The notes under the pieces were generated by a model. The model had not been told where the DNA came from. It ran no database searches and saw only the letters and a list, made by a program, of their open reading frames with translations. A stretch of DNA of 64,000 bases from the NCBI RefSeq assembly GCF_034479515.1, contig NZ_CP140152.1:6014001-6078000 (forward strand), read 5' to 3'. Position 1 is the first letter of the stretch. Each line of letters starts with the position of its first letter. The position numbers and the translations under genes were made by a program. Source of the DNA: Duganella zoogloeoides (GTDB lineage Bacteria; Pseudomonadota; Gammaproteobacteria; Burkholderiales; Burkholderiaceae_D). Shown piece by piece: positions 43,948-53,150 of this stretch.

Positions 43948-44586
43948 ATGAGCTTTGCCGTCTGGCTGGGATTTTTCGTCGCCGCCTGCATTATTGCCGT
44001 TTCGCCCGGTTCGGGCGCGGTGCTGTCGATGTCGCATGGCTTGTCCTATGGCGTGCGGCGCGCCAGCGCCACCATCCTCGGTCTGCAAACGGGCCTGCTG
44101 CTGATCTTTTTCATCGCCGGCGCTGGCGTCGGCTCGCTGCTGCTGGCGTCCGAGCTGGCGTTCAACGTGGTCAAGACCGTTGGCGCGCTGTACCTGATTT
44201 ACCTGGGCCTGTCGCAGTGGCGCGCCAGGGTGGCCATTGGCGCGCAGCACGCGCAGCTGGAAGTGGTGGTGCCGTCAGCGCGCAAGCGCTACCTGACCGG
44301 CTTTTTGACCAATGCCACCAATCCCAAGGGCATCATTTTCATGGTGGCCGTGCTGCCGCAGTTCATTACGCAAGGTTCGCCGCTGCTGCCGCAACTGCTG
44401 ATCCTGGCCGCCACCATGTGCGCCATCGACCTGGTGGTGATGCATGGCTATGCCTTGCTGGCCTCGTCGATGCAGCGCTTCTTCCGCGACCCGCGCGCGG
44501 TCAAGCAGCAGAACCGCGTGTTTGGCGGGTTGCTGATGGGCGTGGGGGCGGCGCTCTTTTTCGTCAAACGTGGCTCGGCAACTTGA
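43948..44586 (+). CDS. LysE/RhtB-family amino acid exporter
   Basis: This 212-residue protein has about six membrane helices and the family signature SPGSGAVLSMSHGLSYG near the N-terminus, then GALYLIYLGLSQWR and GFLTNATNPKGIIFM. LysE/RhtB proteins export amino acids such as homoserine, threonine or lysine. The ATG at 43948 with GGGA upstream is chosen; ATG 43939 is an alternative. The substrate is not predictable. Confidence 0.9.
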   Translation: MSFAVWLGFFVAACIIAVSPGSGAVLSMSHGLSYGVRRASATILGLQTGLLLIFFIAGAGVGSLLLASELAFNVVKTVGALYLIYLGLSQWRARVAIGAQHAQLEVVVPSARKRYLTGFLTNATNPKGIIFMVAVLPQFITQGSPLLPQLLILAATMCAIDLVVMHGYALLASSMQRFFRDPRAVKQQNRVFGGLLMGVGAALFFVKRGSAT

Positions 44587-44655
44587 AATTATTTGTAACC
44601 CGTGTAGGCGAACCGTCTGTTGCCGCGTTAAATCCCCATTACTAACGGAGACGCC

Positions 44656-46929
44656 ATGAACATCATCCCCACCGTCCTGCTGGCCGCCCTGGCCGGTTTG
44701 AGCACCCTGGCCCAGGCCCAATCCGACCTGCCGGCGGCAGTGGGGCGCATTTCAGCGGTGCAGGGCCAGGTTACCCTGAGCGGGGACGATGAACCGGTGG
44801 CCGCCAGCCTCAACTGGCCGGTGACGGCCAACAGCCACCTGGTCACTGCCAGCGGCGCCCGCACCGAGTTTCGCATCGGCTCCACGGCGGTACGGCTCGA
44901 TGGCGACTCCGATCTCGAAATCACCGAGCTCGATGACGACCTGCTGCGCCTGCGCCTCAACTACGGCAGCGCCAGCATCCGGGTGCGCAGTGCCGACCTG
45001 CTGCGCGACTTCGAACTGACCACGCCGCAGGCGCGCATCACCATGATCGAGCCGGGCCTGCTGCGGGTGGACGTGGAACGGGTGCCCGACACCAGCCAGA
45101 TCAGCGTGCTGGCCGGCACCGCGCGCGTCGATGGCGCCGGTTCGTCGGTGACGGTCAATCCGGGCCGCCAGGTGGACGTCACCACCGAGGACGTGCGCAC
45201 GACGGTGGCGCGGCGCGACGGTTTCGATGTCTGGGCCGACGAGCGCGACCGCCTGGCCGACGTCGTGGTCACCACCCAATATGTGTCCACCGGCATGACC
45301 GGCTACGAAGAACTGGACCGTCACGGCAGCTGGACCGAGAACGTCGAGTACGGCCCCTTGTGGGCGCCGCGCAATGTGGCCGCCGACTGGGCGCCGTACC
45401 GCGACGGCCGCTGGACCTGGCTGGCGCCGTGGGGCTGGACCTGGGTCGATAACGCTCCCTGGGGTTACGCGCCATCGCACTACGGCCGCTGGGTGACGGT
45501 GCGCCAGCGCTGGCACTGGGCGCCGGGCCGCCCGGCCGGCCGTCCCGTGTGGGCGCCGGCGCTGGTGGGCTGGGTGGGCGGCGTCAACCGTCCGAACCAG
45601 GGGCCCGGCCTTGGCTGGTACCCGCTGACGCCGCGCGATCGCTTCGTGCCCGGCTACCGGGTGTCGTCCAGCTACGAACAGCGCCTGAGCTGGAGCTACA
45701 AGGGCAAGTCGTTTGCGCCCCGTGGCGATCATGACGTTGGGCGAAACGGCGGTCGCGACGGCCTGACCGTGCTGCCGCGCGCGCAGTTCGAGGGACGCAA
45801 CATTATCCGCGTCAATCGCGGCGACCATTTCGTGCCGCGTCCGCAGCAGGGCAACCTGGTCACGCCGGCAACGCCGCCGCGTCCGGCCGGCGGCCCGGGC
45901 CGCATCGAGACCAACCGCAACTGGCAGGACCGCGACGGCAACGGTCGCCCGGACCGCTTCGACAACAATCCGCGCAGCGGCAGCAACCCGCGCGCTGACA
46001 ATAATCTACGCAACGATAACCCACGCACGGTCAATAATCCGCGCAACGGTAACAATCCACGCGCGGACAATAATCCGCGCAATGACAATAATCCGCGTGG
46101 TGACAGTAATCCGCGTAACGATAACAACCCGCGCTTTGGTAACAACCCGCGCATCGATAACAATCCACGCAACGACAACAACCCGAATAATCCGCGCAAC
46201 GATGACAATCCGCGCGCTGGCACCAACCCGCGCAATGATTTGCCGCGTAACGACAGCCGGCCGCAAACCATCAGTACCTTGCCGCCGAACCAGATCGGTA
46301 CGCCGGACGCACCGGCGCAGACCATCAATCCGCGCGACGGGGGCGTCGAGATCCATACGCGTCCCTATGGCGGCCGTGCCGGCAATGGCGCGCTGATGCC
46401 GGCGCCGGTACTGCAGATCGGTAACACTCGCGACCGTTTCCAGCGCGACGACAATGATCGTCGCCAGCGCGACGAGGACGAGCGGCGCCAGCGTGAGCGA
46501 GACAGGCAATCGCAACAGCAGCCGCAGGCTCAACAGCCGTCGCAGCAGCCACGGCCACAGCAGCCACAGTCGCAACTGCAACCTCAGCAGTCTGAGCAAC
46601 CACGTTTCCAGCCACAGCAGGAGCGGCCACAGCAGGTTGAACGTCCACGCTTCCAGCCGCAGCAGGAACGCCCGCAGCAGCAGGAGCGGCCACAGCAAGC
46701 TGAACGCCCTCGCTTCCAGCCCCAGCAGGAACGCCCGCAACAGCAAGAGCGGCCCCGTTTCCAGCCGCAGCAGGAGCGTCCACAACAACAGGAGCGGCCC
46801 CAGCAAGAACGTCCGCAGCCCCAGGCACAGCCGGCGCCGCGACCTGCGCCGGCGGCCCAGCCGCAGCAACGGCCCGATCCGGGCCAGAGCCGCCAGCACC
46901 GCGACCGGCCTGCCCACGATCAAAACTAG
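44656..46929 (+). CDS. Secreted DUF6600/FecR-like protein with Asn-Pro-Arg and Gln-rich repeats
   Basis: This 757-residue protein has a signal peptide (about 1-21), a FecR-like beta domain (about 30-165) and a Trp/Tyr-rich DUF6600 region (about 210-330, with [19 protein letters not shown]). A long disordered tail follows. It has about 15 imperfect NNPR-type units (nucleotides 45961-46260), then a Gln/Pro/Arg-rich region of [16 protein letters not shown] repeats (46504-46890). It is probably periplasmic or surface-exposed and nucleic-acid- or wall-binding because the tail is basic, but its function is unknown. No sigma factor lies nearby, so it is unlikely to be a classical FecR. Confidence 0.85.
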   Translation: MNIIPTVLLAALAGLSTLAQAQSDLPAAVGRISAVQGQVTLSGDDEPVAASLNWPVTANSHLVTASGARTEFRIGSTAVRLDGDSDLEITELDDDLLRLRLNYGSASIRVRSADLLRDFELTTPQARITMIEPGLLRVDVERVPDTSQISVLAGTARVDGAGSSVTVNPGRQVDVTTEDVRTTVARRDGFDVWADERDRLADVVVTTQYVSTGMTGYEELDRHGSWTENVEYGPLWAPRNVAADWAPYRDGRWTWLAPWGWTWVDNAPWGYAPSHYGRWVTVRQRWHWAPGRPAGRPVWAPALVGWVGGVNRPNQGPGLGWYPLTPRDRFVPGYRVSSSYEQRLSWSYKGKSFAPRGDHDVGRNGGRDGLTVLPRAQFEGRNIIRVNRGDHFVPRPQQGNLVTPATPPRPAGGPGRIETNRNWQDRDGNGRPDRFDNNPRSGSNPRADNNLRNDNPRTVNNPRNGNNPRADNNPRNDNNPRGDSNPRNDNNPRFGNNPRIDNNPRNDNNPNNPRNDDNPRAGTNPRNDLPRNDSRPQTISTLPPNQIGTPDAPAQTINPRDGGVEIHTRPYGGRAGNGALMPAPVLQIGNTRDRFQRDDNDRRQRDEDERRQRERDRQSQQQPQAQQPSQQPRPQQPQSQLQPQQSEQPRFQPQQERPQQVERPRFQPQQERPQQQERPQQAERPRFQPQQERPQQQERPRFQPQQERPQQQERPQQERPQPQAQPAPRPAPAAQPQQRPDPGQSRQHRDRPAHDQN
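45961..46262 (+). repeat. NNPR-type coding tandem repeats
   Basis: Degenerate 12-21-base units encode N-N-P-R with small variable spacers (ND, AD, GD, FG, ID). About 15 units lie in tandem within the DUF6600 gene. Confidence 0.85.
46504..46890 (+). repeat. Gln/Pro-rich coding repeats
   Basis: CAG-rich sequence encodes repeated [10 protein letters not shown] units near the C-terminus of the DUF6600 protein. Several 30-45-base copies are nearly identical at the DNA level. Confidence 0.85.
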
Positions 46930-47324
46930 CCAGGAGGCACGCAAGAGGGGGAGGGCCTGTTCCGTCAACGGCAGGTTCGGTCCCGCTCCTGCGCATTTCA
47001 GCTCCCTTAAACTGCAGTCCGTCACATTCGCGTGGCTTCCGGGTAAGCCTTTGCTTACAGTTGCCACATTGCAGATACGGGTGGTAGCGTCAGAGCAGCG
47101 GACCAATCCGCACCGCGCAACGCCATCCAGACCCCACCACTTTGCCCCAACTATTTTCGATATTCCCGAGAGAATAGTTTTTGCCAGCCTACCAGGCTGG
47201 CTTTTTTTTGGGCGTGGCGACCCCATATTGGTCTCTGGCCTCGTATCCGGCAACTTTGGCTACAATGCAGGCTGGCGGCGTCACGTCGATGTCCGCCGGT
47301 TTTTCTTAATAGATTGGAATGATT
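46930..47324. other. Gene-free region with terminator, upstream of the DUF493 gene
   Basis: A 395-bp gap. It contains the intrinsic terminator at 47183-47209 and a possible -10 (TACAAT, 47261-47266) for the DUF493 gene. No coding sequence is supported in the first 250 bp; open frames there are shadows with no start signal. Confidence 0.6.
47183..47209 (+). terminator. Rho-independent terminator
   Basis: An 8-bp perfect stem, GCCAGCCT / AGGCTGGC, with an ACC loop is followed directly by eight T residues. It lies about 250 bp after the DUF6600 stop and before the DUF493 gene. Confidence 0.88.
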
Positions 47325-47600
47325 ATGCAAGCGATCCCACCGACCGAGTCCCTCATCGAATACCCGAGCGACTTTCCGATCAAGGTGATGGGGCCGACTC
47401 ATATCGACTTCGCACCGACCATCGTGCTGGTCGTGCAAAAACACGACCAGGATTTCCACGAAGGCAAAATGGAAGTGCGTCCTTCGTCCAAGGGCAACTT
47501 CACCGGCCTGACCGTGACCGTGCGCGCCACCAGCCGCGAACAGCTCGACGCGCTCTACTCCGAGCTGTCGGCGCACCCGATGGTCAAGATCGTCATGTAA
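47325..47600 (+). CDS. DUF493 (YbeD-like) family protein
   Basis: This 91-residue protein has the ferredoxin-like fold pattern of the YbeD/DUF493 family: SLIEYPSDFPIKVMG, then VEVR-type strands (KMEVRPSSKGNFTGLTVTVRA) and SREQLDALYSELSAHP. In many proteobacteria this gene is next to lipB and lipA; here a LysR gene lies in between. The ATG at 47325 has GGA 6 bases upstream. The molecular function is unknown, possibly an ACT-like regulatory protein. Confidence 0.88.
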   Translation: MQAIPPTESLIEYPSDFPIKVMGPTHIDFAPTIVLVVQKHDQDFHEGKMEVRPSSKGNFTGLTVTVRATSREQLDALYSELSAHPMVKIVM

Positions 47601-47637
47601 GAACCTAGCTCGGCAGGGATGCGGCGCAAGCAGCGCC

Positions 47638-48468
47638 TCATTCCCTGCCGGGATAGGTTCCAGACTGCTGGCGCTGGAAGGCGGCGATCTCGTCGTGCAA
47701 CCAGCGCCGCAGCGCCGCCACCTGCGGCCGCTCCGCCATTCCCGGCGGCGACACCAGGTAATACGCCTCCGCGCACGCCTGCTCCGCACCGGGCCGCCGC
47801 ACCAGGCGTCCGGCGGCAATCTCGGGCGCTGCCACCACATGGTGCAATAGCGCTTCGCCTGCGCCCGCCAGCACGGCGCGCAACAACTCCCCCCCTTGCA
47901 ATTCCGAGGAAAGCAGCACCGGATCGTGCGCACCAGAGCTATAGTGGGCGCTCACTACGAGATAGCATTTCTCATCCATCAACCGCTCCACCACCATGCC
48001 TGGATGACGTCCCAGGTCGAACACGATTGCTGCGTCCACGCCCGCGCGTGCCAGGTCCGCCGGCGGCGTCCGCGTGTGCAGCACCAGGTCGATGCCGGGA
48101 TGCAGTTCGATGAATCCGCCCAGGCGGGGCGTGAGCCAGCGCGCGGCAAACCACGCTGGTGCGGCGAGGATCAATGGCGCGGTGGCAGCGGCGGCCGGGC
48201 GCAGGGCGTCGGCAGCGGTGCCGATGGCATCGAAAGTTTTGCCCAGGAACTGCGCGAACTGTTGCGCCTCGTGAGTTATTTTCACTTGCCGGCCATGGCG
48301 CACGAACAGCGGCCGGCCCAGGTCCTCTTCCAGCGCCCGCACCTGGTGGCTGATTGCCCCGTGCGTCAGGCGCAACTCTTCCGCCGCGCGCGAGAAATTC
48401 TCGTGGCGGGCCGCCGCCTCGAAGGCGCGCAGGGCGGAAAAATTCGGCAGGCGGCGGCTCGCGCTCAT
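47638..48468 (-). CDS. LysR-family transcriptional regulator (GcvA-like)
   Basis: This 276-residue protein has an N-terminal winged helix (LRAFEAAARHENFSRAAEELRLTHGAISHQVRALEEDLGRPLFVR), the pattern of the GcvA/AmpR subgroup. A C-terminal periplasmic-binding-like effector domain follows (about 90-265). It interrupts the usual DUF493-lipB neighbourhood on the opposite strand, so it may be a local insertion. The target and effector are unknown. Confidence 0.9.
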   Translation of the reverse strand: MSASRRLPNFSALRAFEAAARHENFSRAAEELRLTHGAISHQVRALEEDLGRPLFVRHGRQVKITHEAQQFAQFLGKTFDAIGTAADALRPAAAATAPLILAAPAWFAARWLTPRLGGFIELHPGIDLVLHTRTPPADLARAGVDAAIVFDLGRHPGMVVERLMDEKCYLVVSAHYSSGAHDPVLLSSELQGGELLRAVLAGAGEALLHHVVAAPEIAAGRLVRRPGAEQACAEAYYLVSPPGMAERPQVAALRRWLHDEIAAFQRQQSGTYPGRE

Positions 48469-48632
48469 CTGGGTCTGTGGATAACTTTGTGAATAAAACT
48501 GGCAAGAAAAGCGGAATATACCGCACCTACAGGCGATACGGCAATGTTTACCATGTGAATAAAACTAACCAATAACCGACATCGACCCGGTGCCACCCAA
48601 GCCGGAGCCGGTTGCCGCCACGCCGGCTGATT

Positions 48633-48638
48633 TATAAT
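48633..48638 (+). promoter_or_regulatory. -10 box immediately before lipB
   Basis: A perfect TATAAT lies 7 bases from the lipB ATG. No good ribosome-binding site separates them. If used, transcription would begin at or next to the start codon, giving a leaderless mRNA. A weak -35 (TTGCCG, 48612-48617) is 15 bp upstream. Confidence 0.45.
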
Positions 48639-48644
48639 GGCGCC

Positions 48645-49346
48645 ATGACGTCCCCCACCACTCCCGAGATCCGCCACCTCGGCGTTGCCGATTACGACAG
48701 CACGTTTGCCGCCATGCGCGCGTTCACCGACGCCCGCACGCCCGACACGCGCGACCAGCTATGGATCGTCGAGCACGCACCGGTATTCACGCTGGGCCTG
48801 GCCGCCGACCGTGGCCACCTGCTGGCCGGCGCCACCGCCATCCCCGTGGTGCAGACCGACCGCGGCGGCGAAGTGACCTATCACGGCCCCGGCCAGGTGG
48901 TGATTTACCTGCTGATGGACCTGCGCCGCAACAAGCCGGGCGGCAAGCTGTATGCGCGCCAGTTTGTGCATAAAATCGAGCAGGCGATCATCAATGTATT
49001 AGGGGCGTATAATCTCGTCGGTGAGCGGATTGACGGCGCGCCCGGCATTTATATGGCGGACGGCCCCAAGCGCGGCGCCAAGATTGCCGCGCTGGGCTTG
49101 AAAGTGCGCGGCAACGGCTGCACGTATCACGGCCTGTCGCTCAATGTCGCAATGGACCTGGCGCCGTTTTCCTGGATCAACCCGTGCGGTTACGCCGGCC
49201 TCGAAACCGTCGACATGCGCACTGTCGGCGCCCAGGCGCAGTTGGCCGATGTGCAGCAGCAACTGGCCGAGGAATTGATACGGGTGCTTGCTGCGTCGGC
49301 AGACGCGCCGGTTCCCGTTCCGCAACCAGCCGTACAACCTGAATAA
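48645..49346 (+). CDS. lipB: Octanoyl-[acyl carrier protein]:protein octanoyltransferase
   Basis: This 233-residue enzyme transfers octanoate from ACP to lipoyl domains. Hallmarks are [12 protein letters not shown], the catalytic Lys in [12 protein letters not shown] and the acyl-accepting Cys in [11 protein letters not shown]. The ATG at 48645 gives the family N-terminus ([13 protein letters not shown]). lipA follows 30 bp downstream. Confidence 0.96.
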   Translation: MTSPTTPEIRHLGVADYDSTFAAMRAFTDARTPDTRDQLWIVEHAPVFTLGLAADRGHLLAGATAIPVVQTDRGGEVTYHGPGQVVIYLLMDLRRNKPGGKLYARQFVHKIEQAIINVLGAYNLVGERIDGAPGIYMADGPKRGAKIAALGLKVRGNGCTYHGLSLNVAMDLAPFSWINPCGYAGLETVDMRTVGAQAQLADVQQQLAEELIRVLAASADAPVPVPQPAVQPE

Positions 49347-49376
49347 CCAAACCAGCCCGCGAGGGCATGCAGCCAA

Positions 49377-50366
49377 ATGACCACTGAGATCACCTCCAGC
49401 ACTCCCGCTTACAACCCGAGCGAAAAGCAAAAAGGCGCCAGCAAGACGTCGCGCATCCCGATCAAGATCGTGCCGGTCGAGCAGGTGGAGCGGCTGAAAA
49501 AGCCGGAGTGGATCCGCGTCAAGGGCGCTTCGGCATCGAGCCGCTTCTACGAAATCAAGGACATCCTGCGCGAGAACAAGCTGGTCACCGTGTGCGAAGA
49601 AGCGAGCTGCCCGAACATCGGCGAATGCTTCGGCAAGGGCACGGCCACCTTCATGATCATGGGCGACAAGTGCACGCGCCGCTGCCCGTTCTGCGACGTG
49701 GGCCATGGCCGTCCCGATCCGCTCGACGTCAACGAACCGATGAACCTGGCCAACACCATCGCCAAGCTGCGCCTGAACTACGTGGTGATCACCTCGGTGG
49801 ACCGTGACGACCTGCGCGACGGCGGCGCCGGCCACTTCGTCGAGTGCATCACCAAGACCAAGGACCTGTCGCCCCTGACGCAAATCGAAGTGCTGGTGCC
49901 CGACTTCCGTGGTCGCCTCGACAAAGCCCTGGCGATCTTCGCCGACGGCCTGCCCGACGTGATGAACCACAACATGGAAACCGTGCCGCGCCTGTACAAG
50001 GAGGCGCGCCCGGGCGCCGACTACATGCACTCGCTCAAGCTGCTCAAGGACTTCAAGGCCCTGTACCCGAACGTCAAGACCAAGTCCGGCCTGATGGTCG
50101 GCCTGGGCGAAACCGACGAGGAAATCCTGCAAGTGATGCGCGACATGCGCGAGCACGACATCGACATGCTGACCATCGGCCAATACCTGGCGCCATCGAA
50201 CAGCCACCTGCCGGTACGCCGCTACGTGCACCCGGACGTGTTCAAGATGTTCGAAGAAGAAGCTTACAAGATGGGCTTCGGCCACGCCGCCGTCGGCGCC
50301 ATGGTGCGCAGCTCGTACCATGCGGATGAGCAGGCGCATAACGTGCTGGCTGCGGTGAACGGCTGA
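49377..50366 (+). CDS. lipA: Lipoyl synthase
   Basis: This 329-residue radical-SAM enzyme inserts sulphur into octanoyl domains. The auxiliary cluster motif is [12 protein letters not shown], the SAM cluster motif is CTRRCPFC, and the C-terminal RSSYHAD supplies the Ser ligand. It works after LipB in lipoate synthesis for pyruvate and 2-oxoglutarate dehydrogenases and the glycine cleavage system. Confidence 0.97.
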   Translation: MTTEITSSTPAYNPSEKQKGASKTSRIPIKIVPVEQVERLKKPEWIRVKGASASSRFYEIKDILRENKLVTVCEEASCPNIGECFGKGTATFMIMGDKCTRRCPFCDVGHGRPDPLDVNEPMNLANTIAKLRLNYVVITSVDRDDLRDGGAGHFVECITKTKDLSPLTQIEVLVPDFRGRLDKALAIFADGLPDVMNHNMETVPRLYKEARPGADYMHSLKLLKDFKALYPNVKTKSGLMVGLGETDEEILQVMRDMREHDIDMLTIGQYLAPSNSHLPVRRYVHPDVFKMFEEEAYKMGFGHAAVGAMVRSSYHADEQAHNVLAAVNG

Positions 50367-50388
50367 TACCGACGGCGAAAGGCTTTCC

Positions 50389-51051
50389 ATGACCGTCCGC
50401 ATCGAACCCTCATGGAAAGCCCACCTGCAAGACCAGTTTGAACAACCATACTGGCAAAGCCTCACCGCCTTTGTGAAGGAAGAATACGCTGCCGGTCCCT
50501 GCTGCCCGGCCGGCAAGGATATCTTCCGGGCTTTCGACCTGACGCCGTTCGATGCCGTCAAGGTCGTCATCCTCGGCCAGGATCCGTACCACACGCCTGG
50601 CGCGGCCATGGGCTTTTGCTTCTCGGTGCCGGACGGCAATCGTCCGCAGCCCAGCCTGCAAAACATCTTCCAGGAATTGCGCGACGATACCGGCGTCGAA
50701 CGGCGCCAGACCGACCTCACCGACTGGGCCGAGCAGGGCGTGTTTTTGCTCAATAGCGTGCTGACCGTGCGTGCACGGCAGGCCGGGTCGCATGCGAACA
50801 AGGGGTGGGAAACTTTTACCGACAGCGCCATCGCGCGGTTGTCCGGCCAGCGCGACGGCCTGGTGTTCATCCTGTGGGGCAGTTACGCGATTGCCAAGTG
50901 CGCATTGATCGATACCAGCAAGCACCTGGTGATTACTTCTCCGCATCCGTCGCCGTTCTCGGCCCACAAGGGATTTTTCGGCAGCAAGCCGTTTTCGCGG
51001 ACCAACGATTACCTGGCCGCCCACGGCAAGGCGCCGATCCGCTGGGCCTGA
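50389..51051 (+). CDS. ung: Uracil-DNA glycosylase (family 1)
   Basis: This 220-residue base-excision repair enzyme removes uracil from DNA. The catalytic Asp lies in VILGQDPYHTPGAAMGFCFS; the active-site His and minor-groove loop are in SPHPSPFSAHKGFFG. It starts 22 bp after lipA on the same strand. Confidence 0.96.
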   Translation: MTVRIEPSWKAHLQDQFEQPYWQSLTAFVKEEYAAGPCCPAGKDIFRAFDLTPFDAVKVVILGQDPYHTPGAAMGFCFSVPDGNRPQPSLQNIFQELRDDTGVERRQTDLTDWAEQGVFLLNSVLTVRARQAGSHANKGWETFTDSAIARLSGQRDGLVFILWGSYAIAKCALIDTSKHLVITSPHPSPFSAHKGFFGSKPFSRTNDYLAAHGKAPIRWA

Positions 51052-51111
51052 TACCTGCCACACAGACATCGGTGGCGTGTTCAGCAAGCCACAACTGGCA
51101 ATCCGAAAGCG

Positions 51112-51153
51112 TTGATTCAAAGCAAACAAATGGCCGATCGACCGGCGTAAGCT
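51112..51153 (+). promoter_or_regulatory. FNR-type promoter upstream of the exported haemoglobin
   Basis: TTGATTCAAAGCAA (51112-51125) matches TTGAT-N4-ATCAA at 9 of 10 fixed positions. A -10-like TAAGCT at 51148-51153 is centred 32 bp downstream, the same spacing as the two perfect boxes in the window. It lies 78 bp before the haemoglobin ATG. Confidence 0.6.
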
Positions 51154-51202
51154 GATAAATTGTCGGAGGGATATCCCCTTCTTTCCCTGCCGAGGAACCG
51201 AC

Positions 51203-51682
51203 ATGAAACTACTTTCGCGCGTGGCCGCCGTCATGACAGGCTTGCTGCTGGCGTCCTCGCTGGCCGTGGCGCAAACGCCTTATACCGACGACATCGTTTA
51301 CCAGGGCCTCGGTGGCAAGCAAGGCATCAAGAAAATCGTCGATACCTTCATCCCGCTGGTGCTGGCCGATCCGCGCATCAAGGACAACTTTGCCGACTTC
51401 GACATGGACCAGCTGAACGTGCGCCTGCAGGAGCAGATCTGCGAGTTCGCGGGCGGGCCGTGCAAGTACACCGGCAAATACCGCGACAAGACCATGGACG
51501 GCGTGGGCACCGTGCGCGACATGACCACCGTGCACCAGGATCTGAAAATCACCAACGCCATGTTCAACGCGCTGACCGAGGACCTGCAAATCGCCATGGA
51601 ACGCCACAACGTCCCCAACAGCGTCGCCAACAAGCTGGTGGCCAAGCTCGCGCCCATGCAGCGCGCCATCGTCACCAAGTAA
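51203..51682 (+). CDS. Exported group 1 truncated haemoglobin
   Basis: This 159-residue protein has a cleavable signal peptide (about 1-23, ending AVAQ), followed by a truncated-globin fold (about 28-155). It has LGGKQGIKKIVDTF (helix A/B), a Gly-rich GGPCKYTGK turn and the proximal-His region MTTVHQDLKITNAMFNAL. Group 1 globins bind O2 and NO; export to the periplasm is unusual for the group. A likely FNR site lies upstream and a DUF3034 gene 21 bp downstream, so they are probably co-transcribed. The role could be NO scavenging or oxygen handling near the oxidase; this is inference. Confidence 0.87.
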   Translation: MKLLSRVAAVMTGLLLASSLAVAQTPYTDDIVYQGLGGKQGIKKIVDTFIPLVLADPRIKDNFADFDMDQLNVRLQEQICEFAGGPCKYTGKYRDKTMDGVGTVRDMTTVHQDLKITNAMFNALTEDLQIAMERHNVPNSVANKLVAKLAPMQRAIVTK

Positions 51683-51703
51683 GCAGCCGCCAGGAGCATC
51701 ACC

Positions 51704-52603
51704 ATGACATTTCCGATCACCAGGCTCACGCTCGCAATCCTGATGGCGTCAAGCGCTGGCAGCGCCGCTGCCCAATCCCAGGCCTCGCCCGACATGGGCA
51801 AGCTGCTGGCCACCGGCGGCGTCAGCCAGGTGGAAGGCGCCGGTGGTGGCGGCATCGTGCCGTGGGCCCTGATCACCGGCTACGGCACTCGCGACAGCTG
51901 GGGCGCCAACGCCCATTACACGTATATCAGCACCCAGGACTACAAGCTCGACACCTATGGCGTGGCGATCGGCCTGGCCGACCGCGTGGAATTGTCGGTG
52001 GCCAGCCAGTCCTTCAAGGGCAGCCTGGCGCCGCTCGACAACCTCATCCTCAAGCAGGACATCCTCGGCATCAAGGTCAAGCTGACCGGCGACGCCGTGT
52101 ACGAACAGGACAGCTGGCTGCCGCAAATTGCGGTGGGGGCCATGTACAAGGACAACAAGGGCGTCAAGGGACTCGGCGCGCTGGGCGTCACCAGCGTTAC
52201 CCAGCTCGGTGCGAAGGACGACAGCGGCTACGACTATTACGTGGCGGCCACCAAGATCCTGCTCGAGCAGAGTCTGCTACTGAACCTGACCCTGCGCGCC
52301 ACCAAGGCCAACCAGATGGGTTTATTGGGCTTCGGCGGCGACCTGGGCGACAGCCGCAAGGTGATGCCGGAAGTGTCGGCCGCATACCTGATCAACCGCC
52401 ACCTGGCGGTGGGCGCGGAGTACCGGCGCAAGCCGCACAACCTCGGCGTCGATCCGGAAAAGGCGTATTACGATGCGTTCGTGGCGTGGTTCCCGAGCAA
52501 GCATGTGTCGGTGACGGCAGCGTATGCGAATCTGGGCAAGATCACGGTCTTCAATCCGAAGACCCAGCGCGGCCTTTACCTCTCGGTACAGGCCGGCTTT
52601 TAA
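51704..52603 (+). CDS. DUF3034 family outer-membrane-like protein
   Basis: This 299-residue protein has a signal peptide (about 1-23). The mature part is rich in alternating hydrophobic strands and Gly (LLATGGVSQVEGAGGGGIVPWALITGYG), typical of DUF3034 and suggesting a small beta barrel. The C-terminal YLSVQAGF ends in Phe like many outer-membrane proteins. It follows the exported globin gene by 21 bp. The function is unknown. The convergent thioredoxin-like gene ends 3 bp after its stop. Confidence 0.87.
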   Translation: MTFPITRLTLAILMASSAGSAAAQSQASPDMGKLLATGGVSQVEGAGGGGIVPWALITGYGTRDSWGANAHYTYISTQDYKLDTYGVAIGLADRVELSVASQSFKGSLAPLDNLILKQDILGIKVKLTGDAVYEQDSWLPQIAVGAMYKDNKGVKGLGALGVTSVTQLGAKDDSGYDYYVAATKILLEQSLLLNLTLRATKANQMGLLGFGGDLGDSRKVMPEVSAAYLINRHLAVGAEYRRKPHNLGVDPEKAYYDAFVAWFPSKHVSVTAAYANLGKITVFNPKTQRGLYLSVQAGF

Positions 52604-52606
52604 GAA

Positions 52607-53146
52607 TTAGCCCTTGAGCGAGGTGGAGAGCAACTGGTGCAGCGCGGGAAAATCGGGCTGCCCCACGTATTTCTTGAGGATTTTGCCATCCTTGGCGATG
52701 ACGAAGGTGGTGGGCGTCATCGAGACGTCGCCGTAGGCCTTGGCGGCCGAGCCGTCGGTGTCGAGCGCCACCTTGAACGGCAGCTTACGCGTATCGGCGT
52801 AGTTGACCACGTAGTTGGGCGGGTCGTAGCTCATGGCCACGGCCACGAATTCCAGGCCGTCGTCCTTGAACTTGTTGTAGGTTTCGACCATCTGCGGCAT
52901 TTCGGCCACGCAGGTGGTGCACGAGGTGGCCCAGAAATTAACCATCACCACCTTGCCTTGCAGGCTTTCGGGCGTGATCTTTTCGCCCTTGATGGTGACG
53001 AACGTGACCTCGGGCGCCACCGGGCGCTTGCTGAGCGTGACGTAGGCTACCGCGCCGATCACGGCCAGCGCCACGGCAGCGATCAGCGGCTTGAGCCAGG
53101 CGCGCGAGGATTCCGGCGATGCGGCGGCGGATGCGGTCGTGCTCAT
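52607..53146 (-). CDS. TlpA-like membrane-anchored thioredoxin
   Basis: This 179-residue protein has one N-terminal membrane anchor (about 18-38) and a periplasmic thioredoxin fold of the TlpA/ResA type, with active-site CTTC in NFWATSCTTCVAEMP and the cis-Pro in VSMTPTTFVI. It reduces disulphides in the periplasm, for example in cytochrome c or copper-site maturation. It starts 4 bp after dolP and ends the lpoA-yraN-diaA-dolP run. Confidence 0.92.
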   Translation of the reverse strand: MSTTASAAASPESSRAWLKPLIAAVALAVIGAVAYVTLSKRPVAPEVTFVTIKGEKITPESLQGKVVMVNFWATSCTTCVAEMPQMVETYNKFKDDGLEFVAVAMSYDPPNYVVNYADTRKLPFKVALDTDGSAAKAYGDVSMTPTTFVIAKDGKILKKYVGQPDFPALHQLLSTSLKG

Positions 53147-53150
53147 GGCA

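Noticed and set aside
45961..46890. Repeat region as a CRISPR array
   Set aside because: The repeats are degenerate, short, in frame and coding; there are no regular spacers and no cas genes.
44656..46929. Classical FecR anti-sigma regulator
   Set aside because: It has a signal peptide with no cytosolic sigma-binding domain and no sigma-factor or receptor gene next to it.
46006..47253. Leu/Arg-rich open frame opposite the repeat region of the DUF6600 gene
   Set aside because: Its repeats simply mirror the NNPR and Gln repeats of the real gene.
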